From: Pirellulales bacterium
Lineage (GTDB): Bacteria > Planctomycetota > Planctomycetia > Pirellulales > JALHLM01
Direction of reading: 5' to 3'
Length of the DNA stretch: 42,272 nt
Assembly: GCA_022844585.1 (NCBI GenBank)
Contig: JALHLM010000003.1
Coordinates: forward strand, 1-42,272
The notes below the pieces were generated by a model. It worked only from the letters and a program-made list of their open reading frames with translations, was not told the origin of the DNA and did no database searches. A program made the position numbers and the translations under genes. Each line of letters starts with the position of its first letter. The stretch's first letter is position 1. This document shows, in pieces, positions 25,322-33,163 of the stretch.

Positions 25322-27532
25322 TTAAGCGAGACGGCGTCGCATGACGAGAGCGCCGATGCCCAGGCAAACGGCCAGCACGACGCTGCCCGGCTCCGGAACC
25401 GCGTTCGCCGGGCCGCCAGCCCCGAAGTTATTGCGGACGTTGTTCAGGTCGGTGATGGTGACGAGGCCATCGCCATTGGTGTCGCCCAAACCTGCGCCGC
25501 CGAAGTTATTGCGGACGTTGTTCAAGTCTTCGATGGTGACTTTCCCGTCGCCGTTCGTATCACCTTCCTGGCCGACCGCTCCGGCGATTCCGAAGAACTG
25601 CACTTCGCTCAACCCCGCGAACGCGGCATCCGGTTCCCCGCCAACGGCCGGATACGTGACGCCGTTGTGGTTGGAGCGAATGTCGAACCGCACGAAACGG
25701 ATGTCGTTGCGATCGAGGGCAATCGTCTCCGAGAAGTCGACGTCGCCGACGCCCGGCGCCACGTCCAGAGCAAAGCTGCCGGCCGGCGTGAAGGGGCCGG
25801 CGAAATCCGCAGCAACCGAAATATCAAACGCGTTGACGCCCCGACCCAAGAGTTCGGGCCGACCCTCCAGCGTTTCGTTGTAGTTCCAGATCTTCACGTC
25901 GGTCACGTCCGTGACGGCGCCCATGTCGAACACAACGAAGGGGGCGGTATCGGTGCCGCCTAAGAAGCCGACGCCGTTGGTAAGCCACATGAAACCATCG
26001 GGAACAATCGTGTGCGTCCCGGCGGCGAAGTCCATTCCGGAGCCATCCAGCATGTGCGAGGCGGCCCGTTCAAAGGGCGTCCCCAATTGGCTGGATACGT
26101 TTGCGATCGCTACATTCGGCAGCCGGTATTCAGTTCCCGGCGTCGGGGAACCAACATAGTTAACGGTCGCCGGGGCCAATTCGCTGCCTTCAGTGGGCAC
26201 TACGGCCAACGTGAGGTCTCGATATCCACCTGGACGAAACGGCTCGCCCAACTGAATGATCTCGTTGTTCGCCAGCGTCGTGACGCCGGGATTCCGCAGC
26301 TCACTCAGCTGTCGGTTGCGGGGATTTGCTTTTTCCCAATTGGGCGTCGGCTTATCGGTCAGGCTGTCCCACGTCGCTGGGTTCAGGCTGGCGCTTCCCG
26401 AGGCGATGGAATAGTTGTCCAGTTCGAACGGCGCTCCCGTCTGGTTCGTGAGCGACGTGACTCCGGAGTAAGGATTGACCGTCAGCACCAGCTGGGCGCT
26501 TGCGGCCGAAGTCAATGCACCGACCAAACCGACCACGGCAAGGCCCGCTGCGGCCTTGCGCGAGCGGCGTCCCACGTACAGCAGTCCCGCTCCCAGCGCC
26601 AATAACAAAACGCTCGACGGTTCCGGCACCGTGATGCCGTTCTGTCCGAGCCGCGTCTTCATCAAGCGAAAGTCAAAGCCGTCGACGCGGCCGTTGAGGT
26701 CGACGTCCCCTTGCTCGAACGTGTTGCCAGTGCCGAAGTTGTCGCGCAGAATGCCGTAGTCGGCCAGGTCGACCACGTCGTCGTAGTTGATATCGAACGG
26801 ATCGAACTCCGGCAGGCCAATGGGGCTTGTGCCATCGGCCAGCAGCGCGATCTGAGCGGACTTCAGCGGCTCATTCCAAAACGCCAGGTCATCCATCCAG
26901 CCGAGAAAGTTGGAGTAGCTGTCGCCCCGCGTGCCGACGATCAATGGATTGTCGTTGGTCACGAGCGGCCCGGCCAAATTCGACGTTCCCGCAGGTGCGC
27001 CGTCAACGTAGAACTGCACTGCGGCGCCGGCGTTGACCACAGCCGCCACGTGGTGCCATTCCAGCGGAGCGATTGCGACGTTGCTGCTATAGCCGCCCAG
27101 CGTCGGGCCTTCCGTCGTTTGGTGCAGGAAGTCGAGGAAGCCTCCTGGATTGATGCGGAGTTCGAAATTGCCGGGGTAGTTGATGGGCGCGGTGCCGCTG
27201 GGCCCCTTCACGGCGATGAAGTAATACGTCGCGGCGTCCGACATGTTCACCCAACCGGCGATGGTCAGTCCCGTGGTCATGTCCAGAGACGCCGAGTCGG
27301 GCACAAAGAAGCCGCCAGGTCCGCCTTCCATATTGAAGGAAGTCCCCGAGCCGATCTGAGGCGGCACATCGTCATGGAAAGTGCCGTGTTGAACCGAGGA
27401 TGGGTTATTGCCGAACCCTGAGGAGTCTTCCACTTCCTCGTCAAAGTTGTAGTAGGCGACCAAATCCGCTTGGGCGGTCGAGGCGGCCAACAACAGGCCG
27501 GTCAATGCCAATGCGCGCAGCGCGAGCCTCAT
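25322..27532 (-). CDS. LamG / discoidin-like protein that looks like two PEP-CTERM proteins fused in frame
   Basis: A 736-residue protein. The signal peptide is MRLALRALALTGLLLAASTAQA; the ATG at 27532 has AGGAGA at 27539-27544, 6 nt upstream, so it is preferred to the ATG at 27550. LamG (concanavalin-like) fills about 25-230, then an EF/dockerin-like pair (FDINYDDVVDLADYG, GDVDLNGRVDGFD; 245-290). A full PEP-CTERM signal follows inside the protein: VPEP (302-305), hydrophobic helix, RRSRK (322-326). The same RRSRK then reads as the n-region of a second signal peptide, AGLAVVGLVGALTSAASA, cleavable before Gln347. The second half has a beta-domain (LTVNPYSGVTSLTNQTG), a discoidin-like domain (about 510-640), the dockerin-like module (656-703) and a terminal PEP-CTERM (VPEPGSVVL...MRRRLA). 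It could be an ancient gene fusion or a lost stop codon. Confidence 0.85.
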   Translation of the reverse strand: MRLALRALALTGLLLAASTAQADLVAYYNFDEEVEDSSGFGNNPSSVQHGTFHDDVPPQIGSGTSFNMEGGPGGFFVPDSASLDMTTGLTIAGWVNMSDAATYYFIAVKGPSGTAPINYPGNFELRINPGGFLDFLHQTTEGPTLGGYSSNVAIAPLEWHHVAAVVNAGAAVQFYVDGAPAGTSNLAGPLVTNDNPLIVGTRGDSYSNFLGWMDDLAFWNEPLKSAQIALLADGTSPIGLPEFDPFDINYDDVVDLADYGILRDNFGTGNTFEQGDVDLNGRVDGFDFRLMKTRLGQNGITVPEPSSVLLLALGAGLLYVGRRSRKAAAGLAVVGLVGALTSAASAQLVLTVNPYSGVTSLTNQTGAPFELDNYSIASGSASLNPATWDSLTDKPTPNWEKANPRNRQLSELRNPGVTTLANNEIIQLGEPFRPGGYRDLTLAVVPTEGSELAPATVNYVGSPTPGTEYRLPNVAIANVSSQLGTPFERAASHMLDGSGMDFAAGTHTIVPDGFMWLTNGVGFLGGTDTAPFVVFDMGAVTDVTDVKIWNYNETLEGRPELLGRGVNAFDISVAADFAGPFTPAGSFALDVAPGVGDVDFSETIALDRNDIRFVRFDIRSNHNGVTYPAVGGEPDAAFAGLSEVQFFGIAGAVGQEGDTNGDGKVTIEDLNNVRNNFGGAGLGDTNGDGLVTITDLNNVRNNFGAGGPANAVPEPGSVVLAVCLGIGALVMRRRLA
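25421..25564 (-). repeat. dockerin-like two-loop module, copy 3
   Basis: 144 bp coding for GDTNGDGKVTIEDLNNVRNN and a second unit (GDTNGDGLVTITDLNNVRNN), directly before the terminal PEP-CTERM signal of the LamG protein. Same length as the copies at 7187 and 20333. Confidence 0.8.
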
Positions 27533-27876
27533 GGAGTATCTCCTGTTCATCGAAGACCAGTGGTAGATGTCCGCCCGAATCTGTTCCGACGAAAGAGTCG
27601 TTCGGTCCAGACTTCAAGGTCTGGCCTACCGCTAAATGCGGCGACCAGATGAAGTCGAGAAGCCCCCCTCGCGACGCAATACTTATAGCCATCAACGATG
27701 GCTAATGCAAACTAAATGGGCAACTTAAATTCGTGGATTTTGCAAAAAGATTGCCTGGTCGATAAAGGACCAAAGGTCCGACGCGATCGAATATCTCTCC
27801 GGTGGGGGGCGCTTCGCGGGATCGGCCATTACGAATCGACGTCGCAGTCGATGAATCGTCTCACAGCCCCATCGAG
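27533..27876. other. 344-nt intergenic region with two short hairpins
   Basis: This is the gap between the 3' end of uup and the LamG gene start, both on the minus strand. It holds the ribosome site at 27539-27544, a CCAGAC-TTCAAG-GTCTGG hairpin at 27607-27624, and a GGACC-AAA-GGTCC hairpin at 27767-27779. The region is AT-richer than its neighbours around 27700-27760. Either hairpin could end the uup transcript or shape the LamG leader; no U-tract is convincing. No gene is seen. Confidence 0.4.
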
Positions 27877-29670
27877 TTATTCGCCGAGCGCTTCCAGGAT
27901 CTCCCAGCGCTCGTACGCGTTGGCGAGTTGGCTTTCCAACTGCCTCAACTGGTCCGCGACCGCGGCGATGCGCTCACCCGATTGGCGATAATAGTCAGGA
28001 CTGGCCATATCCGCGTGGATCGCGGCTACCTGGGATTCAATTCTCTCGATCAAAGCGGGCAAGGTGTCGCGCTCTTGCCGCTCCTTGAAGGTCAGCTTGC
28101 GCGATGGTTTGGCGGGGGCCGACGGAGATTCCGAACGCACCGCCGCTTTCATCGCGGACACTTCGTTTACCGAACGATTGGCCCGCTGCCGCAGCCAGTC
28201 GTCGTAGCCGCCGACGTATTCGCGCACGCCGCCGTCTTCGAACACAATCGTGCTTGTGACGACGTTGTTGAGAAACGTGCGGTCGTGGCTGACCATCAGC
28301 ACCGTGCCTTCGAATTGCACCAGACGATCTTCCAATAGCTCCAAAGTTTCCGCGTCCAGGTCGTTGGTCGGCTCGTCCAGCACCAGCACATTGGCGGGCT
28401 TGGCGAACAACTTTGCCAGCAGGACGCGATTGCGCTCGCCGCCGGACAGAAACCGCACCGGCCCGCGGGCTTGCTCCGGGCTGAACAGGAAGTCTTGCAA
28501 ATAACCGATGACGTGCCGCGACTGGCCGTTGAACTGAATCGAAGCGGAACCGTCGGTGACATTGTCCTGCACCGATCGATCGTCGTCGAGCTGCTGACGC
28601 AGTTGATCGAAATAGGCGATCTGCAGATTGGTTCCCAGACGGACCGTGCCCGACTTGGGGGAAAGTTGGCCGAGCAACACGCGCAGCAGCGTGGTTTTAC
28701 CGGCGCCGTTCGGCCCCATGACGCCGATCTTGTCGCCTCGCATGACGCTGGTGGAGAAATCGCGAAAAACCTCTCGCTCGCCGTAGGAAAACGCAATCGC
28801 GGAGGCCGCAGCGACCAAGGTTCCACTGCGGTTACCCTCTTGAATCTCGATCCGCGCGTTCGACGTCGGCGATTGCCGTTCGCTCCGCGCTTTGCGCATG
28901 GCTTCGAGGGCGCGCACGCGGCCTTCATTGCGGGTGCGCCGGGCTTTGACGCCTTGCCGGATCCAGACCTCCTCTTCGGCCAGCCGTTTGTCGAATAGCG
29001 CGTTTTGCTTTTCTTCGGCGGCTAGCGCGTCGACCTTGCGGACGAGAAACGTTTCGTAATCGCAGGACCAGTCAAAGAGGCGGCCGCGATCGATCTCGAG
29101 AATGCGCGTGGCCAGATTTCGCAGGAACCTTCGATCGTGCGTGACGAAGATCAATGTGGCGCGGCAGCGCGCGAGGAATTCTTCCAACCAGGTGATCGAT
29201 TCCACGTCGAGATGATTCGTCGGCTCGTCCAGCAATAACACGTCAGGATCGCCCGCCAGCGCCTGAGCAAGCAAGACGCGCCGTTTCATGCCGGAGGAGA
29301 GCGATTCGAAAGCGGCGTCCGCGGGCAGTTCCATGCGGGACAGCAGTTGCGTGGCCCGCTGTTCGACTTGCCAGGCGTCTCCGGCGTCCGTGGGTTTGAA
29401 GCCGCGGACGACGATATCCATCACCCGGCCCGTGACGTCTTGCGGCACGTCCTGCGACAGCAGGGCTACGGAAGCGCCGAGGGAGTAGCGCACTTGCCCC
29501 TCATCGGGCTCGACGTCGCCGTTCAGAATGCGCAAGAAGGTCGATTTGCCCGCGCCGTTTCGGCCCAGCAAGCCGATCCGCTCTCCCGGTTCGATCTGGC
29601 ACGAAACACTGTCCAGTAACGCAGGGCCGCGGAAGCCGATGTGAAGTTCATTGACCGAAATCAGCGGCAT
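27877..29670 (-). CDS. uup: ABC-F family ATPase, Uup-like
   Basis: A 597-residue cytoplasmic protein with two ABC ATPase domains and no membrane segments, as in ABC-F proteins. Domain 1: Walker A GRNGAGKST (36-44), signature LSSGMKRRVLLAQAL, Walker B LLLDEPTNHLD. Domain 2: GPNGAGKTT, signature LSGGERNRVLLAKLF, Walker B LVLDEPTNDLD. A basic linker (VKARRTRNEGRVRALEAMRKAR) separates them. The C-terminal ~75 residues (KLTFKERQERDTLPALIERIE...) form the coiled coil that marks Uup and binds nucleic acid. Uup acts on ribosomes or on DNA integrity. I start at the ATG at 29670 (MPLISVNELH); upstream codons do not look like this family. It is divergent from the glycosyltransferase gene; the 224-nt gap 29671-29894 shows no other gene. 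Confidence 0.93.
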   Translation of the reverse strand: MPLISVNELHIGFRGPALLDSVSCQIEPGERIGLLGRNGAGKSTFLRILNGDVEPDEGQVRYSLGASVALLSQDVPQDVTGRVMDIVVRGFKPTDAGDAWQVEQRATQLLSRMELPADAAFESLSSGMKRRVLLAQALAGDPDVLLLDEPTNHLDVESITWLEEFLARCRATLIFVTHDRRFLRNLATRILEIDRGRLFDWSCDYETFLVRKVDALAAEEKQNALFDKRLAEEEVWIRQGVKARRTRNEGRVRALEAMRKARSERQSPTSNARIEIQEGNRSGTLVAAASAIAFSYGEREVFRDFSTSVMRGDKIGVMGPNGAGKTTLLRVLLGQLSPKSGTVRLGTNLQIAYFDQLRQQLDDDRSVQDNVTDGSASIQFNGQSRHVIGYLQDFLFSPEQARGPVRFLSGGERNRVLLAKLFAKPANVLVLDEPTNDLDAETLELLEDRLVQFEGTVLMVSHDRTFLNNVVTSTIVFEDGGVREYVGGYDDWLRQRANRSVNEVSAMKAAVRSESPSAPAKPSRKLTFKERQERDTLPALIERIESQVAAIHADMASPDYYRQSGERIAAVADQLRQLESQLANAYERWEILEALGE

Positions 29671-29894
29671 ATCGAAAACTATCGGGGACCAGGTCGTTCG
29701 GACATCGGCCCAACGGCGGCCGATCCATGTGCGCATCGCGTAACCAACCCAGGTCAGCTCGGCGACGCCCCAATCTTACCCGACGACCGGTCGCGAATAT
29801 CAGCCCGGTGGCTGGGGAGGATCGATTCGTCCTGCCTGCGATCGTCGAATCCGCTAAGATGCCGTGCCTGGGCCTTCCGATTGTCACATCGCCG

Positions 29895-31253
29895 ATGAAT
29901 GTTTTGAATGCAAGCCTGTTGAGGCGTCCGTATTGGGCGCTGTTTTTCGTCGCGCTGGCGGTGCGGCTGTTAGCGGTGCAACTGCTCTGGGCGCCGTCGG
30001 ATCTGCCGCGCAGCTACGAGCATGGCGAGATCGCCGCGAATCTCGTCGCCGGGCGCGGGTTTCGCGTGGAGTTTCTGCATGCCGACCGCCTGACTTCCCA
30101 GCAGGCCCCGTTCTACCCGTACTTGCTGGCCGGGGCATTTCTGCTTTACGGAACGCATGCTCCGGCGGCGGACCTGGCCGTCCAGACGCTGCAATGTTTT
30201 GCCGGAGCGGTAATTTGCCTGGAGGTGGTACGGCTTGCGCGCGCCGTGTTGCCCGAACGAAGCCGAGTCGCGTGGATCGCCGGCTACGGCGCGGCGCTCT
30301 ATCCGCCGCACGTCTATGCGGTCACCCATCTGCAGGTAGCGCTCTGGGCGGCGCTCTGGCTCACGCTGTTGGCGGCCTGGTGTTTGAGCGCCGACCCGAC
30401 GCGGATCGTTCGCACCGGCGCTGTCGCGGGTCTACTGGGCGGATTGCTCGTGCTTACTGAACCGATCCTCGCCCTCGCGTTGCCGGTGCTGGCGATGGCG
30501 CTTTGGCAACGGGCCTATCGCATTGGAATTGGCGCGAAGCGCTGGATTGCTTCGGCGCGACCGACCGTCGTGATGACAGTGGCCACGTGCTTGTTGATTG
30601 CGCCGTGGATCGTGCGCAACTATGCCGTGCATGGCGAATGGGTGTTTATCAAGTCCACTTTCGGGTACGCCTTTTGGCAGGGGAACAACGCTTCCAGTTG
30701 GGGCACCGACAAGATTCCCATGCCCGATGCAGCGATGCGCGCCGCCCAGCACGACGGCTCGATCCGCGAGATGAACGCTGCGCTCTGGGCCGCGCGTTAC
30801 GAAACGACTTACATCGACGACCTGCTGTTGACCGACGAGGACTACGCCCAGTTCGCAGAACTATCTGAACCTGTGTGTTGCCGACTGCTAGGGGACCGGG
30901 CGTGGCAGTTTATTCACGACGATCCTGGCACCTACGCGAAGTTGTGCCTGAATCGGCTGCGGTATTTTCTGCTGTTCGACGAGACGAACCCCAAGGCGTC
31001 GCATCTTGTCTACCGTGGATCGACGCTCGCCTGGCTGGTGCTCGCGATCAGCGGTTTGGTCGTGACACGCCGCGAATGGAGGACCCTGTGGCCGACTTAC
31101 GCGGTGTTCGGGCTGATCCTCGTGTTTCATGTGCTCACCATTACGTCGGCCCGTTTCCGTATTCCGGTGGAGCCGCTGACGTTTTCCTGGTGCGCGGCCG
31201 GTGTGGAACAAATCCTACGATGGATCGCGGCGCTGCGCGGTCGGCGGGCGTAA
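29895..31253 (+). CDS. membrane glycosyltransferase (GT39/ArnT-like)
   Basis: A 452-residue integral membrane protein with about nine to ten hydrophobic helices (first ALFFVALAVRLLAVQLLW; also VVMTVATCLLIAPWIVRNY and TYAVFGLILVFHVLTITSARFRIP). Between helix 1 and 2, SYEHGEIAANLVAGRGF matches the acidic first loop of lipid-phosphate-sugar-dependent glycosyltransferases such as the dolichyl-phosphate-mannose and ArnT types. The APFYPYLLAGAFLLYG stretch also fits. It would move a sugar from a lipid carrier to protein or lipid outside the membrane. I choose the ATG at 29895; the ATG at 29859 is possible. The next gene is 23 nt downstream and probably co-transcribed. Confidence 0.85.
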   Translation: MNVLNASLLRRPYWALFFVALAVRLLAVQLLWAPSDLPRSYEHGEIAANLVAGRGFRVEFLHADRLTSQQAPFYPYLLAGAFLLYGTHAPAADLAVQTLQCFAGAVICLEVVRLARAVLPERSRVAWIAGYGAALYPPHVYAVTHLQVALWAALWLTLLAAWCLSADPTRIVRTGAVAGLLGGLLVLTEPILALALPVLAMALWQRAYRIGIGAKRWIASARPTVVMTVATCLLIAPWIVRNYAVHGEWVFIKSTFGYAFWQGNNASSWGTDKIPMPDAAMRAAQHDGSIREMNAALWAARYETTYIDDLLLTDEDYAQFAELSEPVCCRLLGDRAWQFIHDDPGTYAKLCLNRLRYFLLFDETNPKASHLVYRGSTLAWLVLAISGLVVTRREWRTLWPTYAVFGLILVFHVLTITSARFRIPVEPLTFSWCAAGVEQILRWIAALRGRRA

Positions 31254-31276
31254 GGTAGACTTGCGCGGAGCGTATC

Positions 31277-31804
31277 ATGCGGATCCGACCTTCATTCCTA
31301 CCGACGATCAGTACGCACCGGCGGCGCGTCCTGGTCGACTGGGCGCTCGTCCTCTTGTCTCCACTGTTTGTGCTGATCGCCATTTTGACTGCGCCGATAC
31401 TGTTGCTATTTGCGTTCGTCGATTATTTGCAACTTCGACACTATTGCTGGAAACACCAAGTCTGGACGTTTCTGGTCTCGACGCAACGGCGCGGCTGGCA
31501 CGAATTCGTCCGTAACAATGTGGAGCCGGTGCTGCCCGACGGGATGGCGCTCGTCTGGTTCTGCGACCTCGCCACGCCCGGCAGCCCGATGCGATGGCTG
31601 AGTTCCGCCGTGGCCAGCCAGGTGAAGCCGTGCGTCGTCCATGTGACGCTGTTTCGCGTGCGCGCGCATTCGATTCATTCGCGGCTCAAGGATCAGAAGT
31701 GGCGGCGCCGCGTGGATGTCGAGACTCAACGCGAGGTGCGGAAGGCCCTGCGCGAAGAATTGGAGCTGATTTGCGGTAAGTTCACGGAAGGCCCATCGCC
31801 ATGA
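31277..31804 (+). CDS. unknown protein with membrane segments
   Basis: A 175-residue protein. A long hydrophobic region at about 19-50 (LVDWALVLLSPLFVLIAILTAPILLLFAF) could be one or two helices; the rest is soluble, with VLPDGMALVWFCDLATPG and a basic, helical C-terminus (QKWRRRVDVETQREVRKALREELELICG). It follows the glycosyltransferase by 23 nt and overlaps the next gene by 4 nt (ATGA at 31801-31804), so it is surely in the same operon. No family recognised; a role with the glycosyltransferase is only suggested by position. Confidence 0.75.
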   Translation: MRIRPSFLPTISTHRRRVLVDWALVLLSPLFVLIAILTAPILLLFAFVDYLQLRHYCWKHQVWTFLVSTQRRGWHEFVRNNVEPVLPDGMALVWFCDLATPGSPMRWLSSAVASQVKPCVVHVTLFRVRAHSIHSRLKDQKWRRRVDVETQREVRKALREELELICGKFTEGPSP

Positions 31805-32223
31805 CGCCGCGCGAAGCAATCGATGCCGGTCGTAAGGTGCTGGATCCGCTATTGACCTCGGCCGGATTTCGCTTCGATTCCGGCGCGGACGGGCAGGGTT
31901 CCGGCGGTCCATTTGCCAGAGCCGCTTACGTTAAGACGGACCTCAGAATGCATTTCAGCTATCGCCGGGCCGTCGGCGACGTGCACTACGTGGTCGGCGG
32001 TGAAACCATCGAGCACACGACGCTGATGCGCATGCTGGGCAAATACAGCGATTCCAAGTTTGCGTCTTTTGATCGCTCCGAACCGCTAACCGGCTTTGCG
32101 GCCTTGCGGGATGATTTGCAGGCCTTCTGCAGTGATTTCCTCAACGGACACGGTGCGGAACTCAAGAGACTTGCCATCGAACTCCGGTCGCAAGGAGGAA
32201 GGCTACCGCCATACCTGCCGTAA
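31801..32223 (+). CDS. unknown soluble protein, translationally coupled to upstream gene
   Basis: A 140-residue protein without signal peptide or membrane helix, beginning MTPREAIDAGRKVLDPLLTS. Its start codon overlaps the stop of the preceding gene in ATGA. A mid-section (AAYVKTDLRMHFSYRRAVGDVHYVVGGETIEHTTLMRML) alternates strand-like and helix-like stretches. No motif known to me. It converges with the alpha/beta hydrolase, 13 nt away. Confidence 0.75.
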   Translation: MTPREAIDAGRKVLDPLLTSAGFRFDSGADGQGSGGPFARAAYVKTDLRMHFSYRRAVGDVHYVVGGETIEHTTLMRMLGKYSDSKFASFDRSEPLTGFAALRDDLQAFCSDFLNGHGAELKRLAIELRSQGGRLPPYLP

Positions 32224-32236
32224 CACGGATCGCGGT

Positions 32237-33103
32237 TCAGGTGTTCGTTGACGCGGCGTTGCGGAGCCAGCGCAGAACCTGCCCGGCCAGTTCCGCATAG
32301 CAACCCAGGTATTGGTGGTTCGCGCCAGCGAGAACGCGCACGTCCGCTGTCGCCTCACCGGCTGCTTTGAGACGCTCGATCTCCTCCGGCAGTCCTGCGA
32401 AGGGTCCGCCTTCGCCCAGTTCCTCCGTGCCGAATGTCACCAGCGTTGGCGTTGTCACCTGTTTCAATAGCCGTGGCACGTGGTAGCGTTCCTCCGGCCC
32501 GTATTTGTCGACGTATCCCGCCGCTGTGACCACATACGGTAACGGGAACAGGACTTCCATCAATGTTTCGCCACGGCCGGCGGCGACATGGTCCTGCGCT
32601 TCACCAAGCGTTGATTGAAACAGTTCTGACTTCCGACCCGCCGCAAACCGGGCGTGCGATAGCCACGGCGGCGAAATCGCCAGCAGACGCACGATGGCGG
32701 GCCACTCTTGCTGAGACAATGCATAGATGCCTTTGAGTGCGCCCAGACTGTGCCCCAGCAGACCGATGCGTTGATAGCCGCGCTCGGCCAGCAACGCGAG
32801 CCAGGCTTGAAGATCGGCGACGCAGTCGGATACCCGTTCGTAGGCCGATCCATGGATCTTGCCGGCGCTCGTGGCGATCAGGTCGTGTCCGCGCGTGTTC
32901 ACCCGGAGCAGCGGCAAGCCGACTTCCAACAGGTACGGCGTCAGGCCGTTGAAGAACGCCGAGGCGTAGAAGTTGCTTCCGGTGCCATGCACGCCGAGCA
33001 GGCAATCGACGCCGTAGTCGGTTCCGCTGGCATTGGCTGGAATTAACACGCCGTCCAGGCGCAACGCATCGGCAGTCTGGACGTGCAGCAATTCAACGAG
33101 CAT
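32237..33103 (-). CDS. alpha/beta hydrolase
   Basis: A 288-residue cytoplasmic protein. VHGTGSNFYAS (38-48) is the oxyanion strand-turn and GHSLG gives the nucleophile Ser119. TFGTEELGEG is a candidate for the acid and GANHQYLG for the His. It has a normal length for the family and no signal peptide. It lies 60 nt downstream of the EF-hand gene in the same direction, so it may be the last gene of the PQQ-propeller operon, but its lack of export signal suggests an independent job. Substrate unknown. Confidence 0.85.
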   Translation of the reverse strand: MLVELLHVQTADALRLDGVLIPANASGTDYGVDCLLGVHGTGSNFYASAFFNGLTPYLLEVGLPLLRVNTRGHDLIATSAGKIHGSAYERVSDCVADLQAWLALLAERGYQRIGLLGHSLGALKGIYALSQQEWPAIVRLLAISPPWLSHARFAAGRKSELFQSTLGEAQDHVAAGRGETLMEVLFPLPYVVTAAGYVDKYGPEERYHVPRLLKQVTTPTLVTFGTEELGEGGPFAGLPEEIERLKAAGEATADVRVLAGANHQYLGCYAELAGQVLRWLRNAASTNT

Positions 33104-33163
33104 CAGGTAGCCACTTTCAATGAGTAAGCGACAGAGAGATGGAATTCGTTTCCCGCGTCGCGG

